Source of the DNA: Lachnospiraceae bacterium UBA3863
GTDB lineage: Bacteria > Bacillota > Clostridia > Lachnospirales > Lachnospiraceae
Reading direction: 5' to 3'
Assembly: GCA_002392385.1 (NCBI GenBank)
Contig: DGGX01000004.1
Span: 899-11,843 of the forward strand
Length of the DNA: 10,945 bases
Positions 5,853 to 10,945 of the stretch are shown piece after piece. Each line of letters begins with the position of its first letter. Positions within the stretch are counted from its first letter, which is position 1. Below the pieces are notes generated by a model, which was not told where the DNA came from, ran no database searches, and worked only from the letters and a program-made list of their open reading frames with translations. A program made the position numbers and the translations under genes.

Positions 5853-7395
5853 CAGAGCGGGAGCAGGCCGGACTGTTTACGGACTCCGGGGCGCGTACAG
5901 CGCCCCGGAAGAGGGATACCTGACGGTCTTTACAGCCCTGATCCTGGCCGTACTGCTGCCCTTCCTGCTTCTGCTGATCCGTTCCTCCGCGACCGGCACG
6001 GGACGGCTCAGGACCGCCTGCGCGGCCCAGACGGCCGCGGACAGCGTGCTGGCGGAGTTTCATCAGGAGCTTCACGCCCGGTATGATCTCTTCTATATCG
6101 ATACGGCCTATGCCGGCGACAGCGCGCCGGGGCCGGCCGCGGCAGCGGCCCACCTGCAGTACTATCTGCAGAAGAACCTGGAGGATACCGGCTGGAGACG
6201 GTTCTACGCACTCAAGGCCTCTCCCGTGCAGATCACCGGTTTCCGGCTGGCCTCCGATGACGGCGGCCGCTCTCTGCGGGAACAGATCTACGCCTATATG
6301 TCTGCCGATCCGGTGGGGCAATACGCGGCAGCGGCCATGGTGACGGCAGACCGCTGGCACGGCCTGGAGCTGGATACGGAAGCCTGGACCCGGAAGAGAC
6401 TGGAAAATGAAGACAAGCTCCGGGAACAGCTGGCCAGGGGAGAAGAGGAGAAAAGGCTGGCAGAGGCCGGCGGTCAGGCGCCGGCCGCCCAGCCCGCCGA
6501 GGGAAGCGGCGGGGATCCGGGCGCTGCCGAGAGTGAAGAGACTCTGCCGCAGAGGATCCTGTCGGCGGCCGGTGATTTCATGAAGCGGCCCATACTCTTT
6601 CAGATCTACGGCACGGATATACCGGCGGCGGACACCCTGTATCCGGTGGCGGAGCTCTGCTCGCACAGGACCCTGTGCGCCGGGACGGGAGCGGCCCAGA
6701 CCAATAGTCACGGGTACCCGCAGGCGGATGAGCTCCTGTTTGACGAGTATGTTCTGGAGAAATGCGGGGACCTCCTGCACGGAGCCCGGAAGGAGGCGCC
6801 TCTGCGCTATCAGGTGGAATATATCATCGGCGGCCGCGGATCCGATGTGGACAACCTGGAGGCGGTGGCGGAGAGGCTCATGCTCCTGCGGGGAGGCCTG
6901 AACTGCGCCTGTCTGTTCGGGGATACAGCAAGGGCGGCACAGGCGGACGCGGCGGCGGCCGTCGTGTCACTGGTCCTCTTCAATCCGGAGCTCAAGGAGC
7001 CGCTGAAGGCCGGCATCCTTTTCTCCTGGGCCTATCTGGAGACGGTGGTGGATGTCCGGACGCTGATGAAGGGAGGCAGAGTGCCCCTGCGCAAGACCCC
7101 CGACAACTGGCAGACAGCCATGACGGACCTGCTCACGCCCGCCGGCCGCGGCCGGATCGGCAGCTATGCGGAGGGCTTTGACTATCGGGACCATCTGCGC
7201 GGGCTCCTCTATCTGCAGGGAGGATCGCTGAAGACCCGGCGTCTTATGGATCTTATAGAAATGGAAATCCGGGAGACCCCTCACGGAGAGGGCTTCCGCC
7301 TGGATCAGTGCATGGATATTTTTTCCTTTACGACAGAGGTGCCGTGTTCGACGGGGACGACCTTTAAGGTGGAAATGACGGTGGGATATGACTGA
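5827..7395 (+). CDS. DUF5702-type Tad-associated exported protein
   Basis: Membrane-anchored protein with a large extracytoplasmic part, of the type called DUF5702 in clostridial Tad loci; its exact job is not known. The 522 residues start with a leader ending APEEG (27-30), followed by a membrane helix YLTVFTALILAVLLPFLLLLI (31-51). Then come ADSVLAEFHQELHARYDLFYID (71-92), a charged helical stretch (about 185-213), and a low-complexity Ala/Gly/Pro linker (about 214-237). A conserved-looking C-terminal half follows with RYQVEYIIGGRGSDVDNL (327-344), FSWAYLETVVDVRTL (399-413) and VPLRKTPDNW (419-428). Unlike the other prepilin-like proteins here, position +5 after the glycine is Phe rather than Glu. 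ATG 5827 is chosen over 5752 because AGGGGAG (5811-5817) precedes it by nine bases. It overlaps flp by 26 bases and the next gene by eight. Confidence 0.85.
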   Translation: MCGTGSAPDRAGAGRTVYGLRGAYSAPEEGYLTVFTALILAVLLPFLLLLIRSSATGTGRLRTACAAQTAADSVLAEFHQELHARYDLFYIDTAYAGDSAPGPAAAAAHLQYYLQKNLEDTGWRRFYALKASPVQITGFRLASDDGGRSLREQIYAYMSADPVGQYAAAAMVTADRWHGLELDTEAWTRKRLENEDKLREQLARGEEEKRLAEAGGQAPAAQPAEGSGGDPGAAESEETLPQRILSAAGDFMKRPILFQIYGTDIPAADTLYPVAELCSHRTLCAGTGAAQTNSHGYPQADELLFDEYVLEKCGDLLHGARKEAPLRYQVEYIIGGRGSDVDNLEAVAERLMLLRGGLNCACLFGDTARAAQADAAAAVVSLVLFNPELKEPLKAGILFSWAYLETVVDVRTLMKGGRVPLRKTPDNWQTAMTDLLTPAGRGRIGSYAEGFDYRDHLRGLLYLQGGSLKTRRLMDLIEMEIRETPHGEGFRLDQCMDIFSFTTEVPCSTGTTFKVEMTVGYD

Positions 7396-8281
7396 GTGCT
7401 GGCGCAGACTGCGCGGAAACAGGCGGGAGGACCCGCCGGGCAGCATGACGGCGGAGGCGGCCATGGTACTGCCCCTCTTTCTCTTTTTCGTCCTGAACAT
7501 TCTTTTTATTATCGAAATGCTGCGTTTCGAGAGCCGTCTGACGGCGGCCCTGCAGCAGGCCGGGGACCAGGTGCGGGAGTATGCCTATTATACGCGGTAT
7601 GCGGCCCCGGAGACGGCAGGGAGCGGGGACGGTCAGGGGACGGACGCGGACGGCGGGCTCTCAGAGGGGGCTTCCTTTGCCCTGACGGAAAGCTTTGTCA
7701 GGGGACGTGTCGCCCAGCTGCTGGGAGCAGCATATCTTAAAAACAGTCCTCTGAAGGGGAGCATTTCTTATCTGGGATCCTCTGTCCTGACGGATGGCGG
7801 CCGGGTGGAGATCCATGCTCACTGCAGACTGAGGCCTTTTATACCGGTCATCGCCTACAGGGGCTTTACCCTGGAAGCGGTATACATGGGCCATGCGTGG
7901 ACGGGATATAGGCCGGGCAGCTTCAGGACGGAGAGCACCGGGAGCGGCGACGGCGATACGGTCTATGTGGCCCGCACGGGCATCGTCTATCACACGGATC
8001 CCCTGTGCCCATACCTTCACCCCGACCTGCACTGGGTACCGGCGGAGTCACTTTCCGGGCTGCGGGCAGACGATGGTTCGATCTATCACCCCTGTGAGAG
8101 CTGTCGGCCCGGCCCGGAAGGTACGGTGCTGGTGGCACCGGCGGGGAACCGTTATCACAGCGACCCGCACTGCACGGCGATCTATAAGGAATACCACGAA
8201 GAGAGCCGCGAGGAAGCACAGGGTCACCTGCGGCCCTGCCCCCGCTGCGGGCACGGACAGGAGCAGGGGGGAGACAGATGA
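7388..8281 (+). CDS. TadE-like pseudopilin with two C-terminal Cys/His modules
   Basis: Probably a minor pilin or pseudopilin of the Tad apparatus. The N-terminus contains PPGSMTAEAAMVLPLFLFFVL: glycine 18, then S-M-T-A-E with Glu at mature position +5, then a membrane helix (about 25-44). This matches TadE-like substrates of prepilin peptidase. Residues 45-180 are a typical TadE-like extracytoplasmic region. The C-terminus adds two related modules. The first is VYVARTGIVYHTDPLC (192-207) ending HPCESC, with H202, C207, C236 and C239. The second is VLVAPAGNRYHSDPHC (247-262) ending RPCPRC, with H257, C262, C284 and C287. Both share YH-x4-C and PC-x2-C, a pattern that suggests metal binding or disulfide bonds. 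At 297 residues it is long for TadE. The ATG overlaps the previous stop by eight bases, and its stop overlaps the next start (ATGA). Confidence 0.85.
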   Translation: MTECWRRLRGNRREDPPGSMTAEAAMVLPLFLFFVLNILFIIEMLRFESRLTAALQQAGDQVREYAYYTRYAAPETAGSGDGQGTDADGGLSEGASFALTESFVRGRVAQLLGAAYLKNSPLKGSISYLGSSVLTDGGRVEIHAHCRLRPFIPVIAYRGFTLEAVYMGHAWTGYRPGSFRTESTGSGDGDTVYVARTGIVYHTDPLCPYLHPDLHWVPAESLSGLRADDGSIYHPCESCRPGPEGTVLVAPAGNRYHSDPHCTAIYKEYHEESREEAQGHLRPCPRCGHGQEQGGDR

Positions 8282-8688
8282 TCGAGGCAGCCTTGATGCT
8301 GACGATCTGTGCCGCGGAGGACCTGCGGTCCATGAAGGTGCGCAGAAGCTGGCTGTACCTCTGGGCTCTGGCCCTCCTATGCAGACAAGCCTGCGGCTGT
8401 GGGGTAAGCGTGGGAGGCGCTGCCCCGGGACTTGTGTGGCTGGCCGCCTCCGCGGCCGTCCGGGGAGCCTGGGGCCGGGGAGACGGATGGTGCCTTCTCC
8501 TGTGCGGGATGACGGCCGGGACGGAGAACACCCTGCGAATTCTCGCGGCGGCTTCTCTGTCCGCAGCAGCTTTTGTTTTCCTATGCCGCCGAAGAGGCTG
8601 CGCAGGGGACACCATCCCCTTTGTGCCTTTTCTGGCCGGGGCGGCATGGCTGGTCTGCGCGGAGAATTACCTGGGAGGGAGCCTCTGA
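8278..8688 (+). CDS. Second A24 prepilin peptidase-like membrane protein
   Basis: A 136-residue, strongly hydrophobic protein that looks like a compact A24 leader peptidase. An aspartate in AAEDLRSMKV (D15) fits the first catalytic position, and WGRGDGW (D69) fits the GxGD motif. IPFVPFLAGAAWLVC (113-127) near the end resembles the closing helix of TadV-type enzymes. Both putative catalytic aspartates are therefore present, with a spacing of 54 residues compared with 58 in the first-gene enzyme. Sequence similarity to that copy is otherwise low, so it is a divergent paralogue rather than a recent duplicate. It starts inside the ATGA overlap with the preceding TadE-like gene and has a GGGGGGAGAC tract six or so bases before it. 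Lying between two TadE-like genes, it may process them preferentially; this is inference. A non-peptidase membrane role is possible. Confidence 0.75.
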   Translation: MIEAALMLTICAAEDLRSMKVRRSWLYLWALALLCRQACGCGVSVGGAAPGLVWLAASAAVRGAWGRGDGWCLLLCGMTAGTENTLRILAAASLSAAAFVFLCRRRGCAGDTIPFVPFLAGAAWLVCAENYLGGSL

Positions 8689-8711
8689 AACGGGGCAGAG
8701 AAAGGAGAAGG

Positions 8712-9215
8712 ATGGAGAAGCTTACAGGACGGGCCGTCCCGGGAAGGGCGGCGGGATCTCCCTCTGCCGGAGAAGGGACAGACCTGTGCGGGGAGGCGGG
8801 CTACATGACGGCGGAAGCTTCCTTTATAGTTCCCATGGCTCTCTGCCTGGTGGTCTTTGTCCTGTATCTTGCCTTCTATATGTACGACCGGTGTGCCGTG
8901 GAGCAGGATGCCTATATCCATGCCTATCAGAAGAGTATAGAAAGAGGGCACACACAGCACAGGGAAGGAGACCTGTCGGAGAGCCGCAGGAGCACCTTCC
9001 TGCTCGCCTCCTTCAGCGAGAAGCTGGAGACGGGACTGACGGTACGCTGCAGGGTGCGGGCAGAGCTGGCTGCCACAGTCTTCCGTGGATATTTTCTCAT
9101 GCCGGAAGGATGGGGGATCGACACGGCGCAGCAGGCAAGGAAGTCGGATCCGCCGCACAGCTTCCGGAGAGCCAGACGGATCGCGGCCCTGCTGCGAATG
9201 GCGCAGGAGGACTAG
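8712..9215 (+). CDS. TadE-like pseudopilin (second)
   Basis: Short exported protein, 167 residues, probably a minor pilin. After a hydrophilic leader of 30 residues comes CGEAGYMTAEASFIVPMALC: glycine 30, then Y-M-T-A-E with Glu at mature position +5, then a membrane helix (about 36-54). This MTAEA segment is almost identical to that of the TadE-like protein at 7388, suggesting a shared processing enzyme or partner. The extracytoplasmic part (about 60-167) contains YDRCAVEQDAYIHAYQKSIE and ends in a basic tail (SFRRARRIAALLRMAQED). There is no second hydrophobic segment and no Cys/His module. The ATG at 8712 follows AAAGGAG at four bases and lies 23 bases after the peptidase-like gene. The open frame continues upstream on paper, but only as a shadow of other genes. 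Confidence 0.85.
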   Translation: MEKLTGRAVPGRAAGSPSAGEGTDLCGEAGYMTAEASFIVPMALCLVVFVLYLAFYMYDRCAVEQDAYIHAYQKSIERGHTQHREGDLSESRRSTFLLASFSEKLETGLTVRCRVRAELAATVFRGYFLMPEGWGIDTAQQARKSDPPHSFRRARRIAALLRMAQED

Positions 9216-9258
9216 AGGGAGGCTGCGCCAATGACCGGCGGGAAAGGAGACAGCTCAA

Positions 9259-10596
9259 ATGGAGATCGGACATTACAGAGATGCGCTGCACACCTATCTG
9301 GTTCTGCCGGAGCCGGAGGAGGTGCAGACGGGCGGCTATCAATACAGGATGCTGGCTGCCAACAAGATCCAGGGACTGCTTCCCTGCTGTCTGCGGGCGG
9401 TAAACGGGGAGAAAAAGCTGTGCTATGACATCACGGCCAGACAGAAATTCTCCGTTTTTCATGCGGACCGGAAGCTGGGCGTGTCGGACCTGCAGCGGCT
9501 GGCGGCGGACATCACCGCACTGCGCAGGGAACTGTCCCTCTACCTTCTGGATCCGGAGCACCTCATCATGACGCAGGAGTTTGTATACTACGACCTGACA
9601 GAGGGCCACTATCTCTTTTTATATTATCCGGATGCGGGAGGCAGGGATATGCGGGACCTGTTCACATCGGCCGCGGATCTGGTCAGGGAGGACGACAGAG
9701 ACGCGGCGGCCCTGGCCTACAGGCTCGCCGCCTGCGCGGAGGATCCGGACCTCCTGCTGCACAGACTGGAGACAGAAACGACAGACCAGGGCGGACAGGA
9801 TGAGGAGACAGACCCGGAGCCGGTTCCCACAGATGACTATTTTCGCCAGGAAGAGAGCGGCGCCGGAGAGGGCTTCTATGAAGAACCGGTCTCCGTAAGG
9901 CAGAAGCAGGATCTGTATGAAGAGGGAAGAGGCCCGAAGAGGCAGGACAGAACCGGCAGAAGCAGGGATCCTGTCCCCGGTCTGTCCGTGGCTGCGGCCC
10001 TGCTGCTTCTGGGCTGTGTGGCCTCCGCGGCCTATCCCATGTTCTTCCGGGTGACGGAAAGGGGCCTGCTGCTATGCCGCTGCCTTGCGGTCTTCTGTCT
10101 CGTCCTCTCCGCGGCGGCCGGTATTCTGATCCTCCTGCGCTCCCACAGACGGAAAAAGGCGCAGACGTCGGATAAAGGAGAGGACCTGCGCCTCTTCAGG
10201 GAGGAAATGCGCAGGGAACAGATCCGGGCAGAACGCATGCAGGCGGAGGAGAAGGCGAGAGAAGAAGAGACAGGGACAGTCTTCCTGGGATTTGAAGGGA
10301 CCCGCGCCTCCGGCCTTTACAGTGAGGACCCGCGCATGCCCAACATTGACCTGCGCAGACTCCCGCTGACACTGGGGAGGAACGAACAGTTCGCGGACAG
10401 GGCGATCGAGGATCCCAGCATCAGCCGCCTGCATGTGCGTTTCACCCGGGAAGCGGAGGGAGGACTCATGATGCGGGACCTCAACAGCACCAACGGGACC
10501 TGGATCAACGGAAGACTCCTGGAGCCGGAGGAGAGTGTGCCTGTCCATAAGGGCGACGAGGTCCGGTTCGGTGAGGCCATTTATGAGTGCCGGTGA
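9259..10596 (+). CDS. DUF6382-FHA membrane protein
   Basis: Membrane protein with a phosphothreonine-binding FHA domain, typical of the end of clostridial Tad operons. The 445 residues comprise an N-terminal DUF6382-like domain (about 1-170, with YDLTEGHYLFLYY at 111-123) and an acidic linker (about 171-235). Two membrane helices follow (about 240-262 and 270-293), then a charged coiled-coil-like stretch (about 305-337, EEMRREQIRAERMQAEEKAR) and a C-terminal FHA domain (about 350-445). The FHA core is complete: GR (373-374), SRLH (389-392) and NSTNGT (409-414), which carry the phosphate-contacting residues. Both ends should face the cytoplasm. It may recruit a Thr-phosphorylated protein to the pilus base; no kinase is in the window. 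ATG 9259 follows AAGGAGA at eight bases, and the out-of-frame ATG at 9231 is not used. Confidence 0.92.
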   Translation: MEIGHYRDALHTYLVLPEPEEVQTGGYQYRMLAANKIQGLLPCCLRAVNGEKKLCYDITARQKFSVFHADRKLGVSDLQRLAADITALRRELSLYLLDPEHLIMTQEFVYYDLTEGHYLFLYYPDAGGRDMRDLFTSAADLVREDDRDAAALAYRLAACAEDPDLLLHRLETETTDQGGQDEETDPEPVPTDDYFRQEESGAGEGFYEEPVSVRQKQDLYEEGRGPKRQDRTGRSRDPVPGLSVAAALLLLGCVASAAYPMFFRVTERGLLLCRCLAVFCLVLSAAAGILILLRSHRRKKAQTSDKGEDLRLFREEMRREQIRAERMQAEEKAREEETGTVFLGFEGTRASGLYSEDPRMPNIDLRRLPLTLGRNEQFADRAIEDPSISRLHVRFTREAEGGLMMRDLNSTNGTWINGRLLEPEESVPVHKGDEVRFGEAIYECR

Positions 10597-10662
10597 CGTC
10601 TGGTTCATGCCTGCGGCCGACCGGATCCGCGGCGCAGCGGCAGACTTCCTGCCCCGCACACT

Positions 10663-10690
10663 TTGCATCCGCGGGCGGAAATGATATACT
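10663..10690 (+). promoter_or_regulatory. Extended -10 promoter of the HIT-family gene
   Basis: TTGCAT (10663-10668) is followed after 16 bases by TATACT (10685-10690), and TGA directly before it forms an extended -10 (TGN) element. Predicted start is near 10697, leaving a leader of about 39 bases. It separates this gene from the Tad operon. I see no hairpin with a T tract between 10597 and 10735, so how the Tad operon transcript ends is not clear. Confidence 0.65.
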
Positions 10691-10735
10691 GATTCATAGT
10701 GCTGCGGATTAAAAGAGCTCATACAGGAGGTAATC

Positions 10736-10945
10736 ATGCAGGAAGCAGGATGTATTTTTTGCAGGATCGCAAACGGAGAGATCCCCTCTCGCACGGTCTG
10801 TGAGAATGACCATTTCCGGGTAATACTGGACAATGCCCCCGCCACGGCGGGACACGCCCTTGTCCTTCCCAAGGATCACTATGCGGACATCACCCAGATC
10901 CCGCCGGAGCTGGCCGGGGAGGCCATGCGCCTCGCGGCGGAGATC
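10736..10945 (+). CDS. HIT-family nucleotide-binding hydrolase, N-terminal part
   Basis: HIT (histidine triad) proteins hydrolyse or transfer nucleotide phosphoramidates and related compounds in the cytoplasm; many bacterial copies are housekeeping genes of unclear substrate. The visible 70 residues begin MQEAGCIFCRIANGEIPSRT, the standard start of the family, with the CIFC pair that can hold zinc. They continue through a strand region to GHALVLPKDHYADI. The catalytic His-x-His-x-His segment lies beyond the window, so activity cannot be judged. The gene is cut by the window end; full-length members have about 110-140 residues. AGGAGGT (10725-10731) lies four bases before the ATG. It has its own promoter and is probably unrelated to the pilus genes. 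Confidence 0.95.
   Translation, partial: MQEAGCIFCRIANGEIPSRTVCENDHFRVILDNAPATAGHALVLPKDHYADITQIPPELAGEAMRLAAEI

Noticed and set aside
5782..6780. 332-residue open frame on the - strand
   Set aside because: Antisense to the DUF5702 gene, with no motif and no ribosome binding site that I could see; a shadow frame.
7893..8711. Upstream part of the frame that ends with the second TadE-like protein
   Set aside because: It runs through the first TadE-like gene and the second peptidase-like gene in another frame and is Arg/Pro-rich; the ATG at 8712 has its own ribosome binding site.
10597..10735. Intrinsic terminator at the end of the Tad operon
   Set aside because: Short GC-rich inverted stretches exist around 10610-10640, but no stable stem followed by a T run was found.
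10072..10872. 266-residue open frame on the - strand
   Set aside because: It crosses the FHA gene, the promoter region and the HIT gene, all well supported on the + strand.
1..10945. CRISPR array, tRNA/rRNA gene, insertion sequence or phage element
   Set aside because: No regularly spaced repeats, tRNA-like cloverleaf, transposase motif or integrase motif was seen; the coding frames are continuous and of one compositional style.

Overview
The window reads as a stretch of a high-GC, Gram-positive (monoderm) Clostridia chromosome, most likely Lachnospiraceae-like. I infer this from strong AGGAGG-type ribosome binding sites, sigma-A-like promoters, and a Tad-type pilus/secretion locus with DUF5702, Flp1-like and DUF6382-FHA proteins but no secretin, pilotin or other outer-membrane part. 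All gene assignments rest on reading motifs in the translations; no database search was run.

Layout: (1) 1-78 is the 3' end of an unidentified + strand gene. It is followed by a strong hairpin terminator (104-151) that probably serves both strands. (2) 176-337 on the - strand is a complete 53-residue rubredoxin. (3) 338-658 is a divergent intergenic region. It holds a - strand promoter for rubredoxin, a + strand promoter for the Tad operon, and an inverted repeat plus direct repeats around the + strand -35 box. (4) 659-10596 is a tightly packed ten-gene + strand operon. The order is A24 prepilin peptidase, TadZ/CpaE-like protein, TadA/CpaF ATPase, TadB, TadC with a large extracytoplasmic insert, Flp pilin, DUF5702 protein, TadE-like pseudopilin with two Cys/His modules, a second A24 peptidase-like protein, a second TadE-like pseudopilin, and a DUF6382-FHA membrane protein (eleven coding sequences counting both peptidases). 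Gaps are under 45 bases and several neighbours overlap. (5) 10597-10735 carries a promoter with an extended -10 box, and (6) 10736 to the window end is the start of a HIT-family gene.

How the genes probably work together: the peptidases trim class III prepilin leaders on Flp and the TadE-like proteins. TadA hydrolyses ATP at the cytoplasmic face of a TadB/TadC membrane platform to push pilin subunits out. The TadZ-like protein may position the machine. The DUF5702 and TadE-like proteins probably make minor pilins or a cell-wall-spanning part. The FHA protein may connect the machine to a Thr-phosphorylated partner encoded elsewhere.

The least ordinary parts are the Ig-like insert in TadC, the paired putative metal-binding modules on a TadE-like pseudopilin, two different A24 peptidases in one operon, and a TadZ-like protein with a degraded P-loop.
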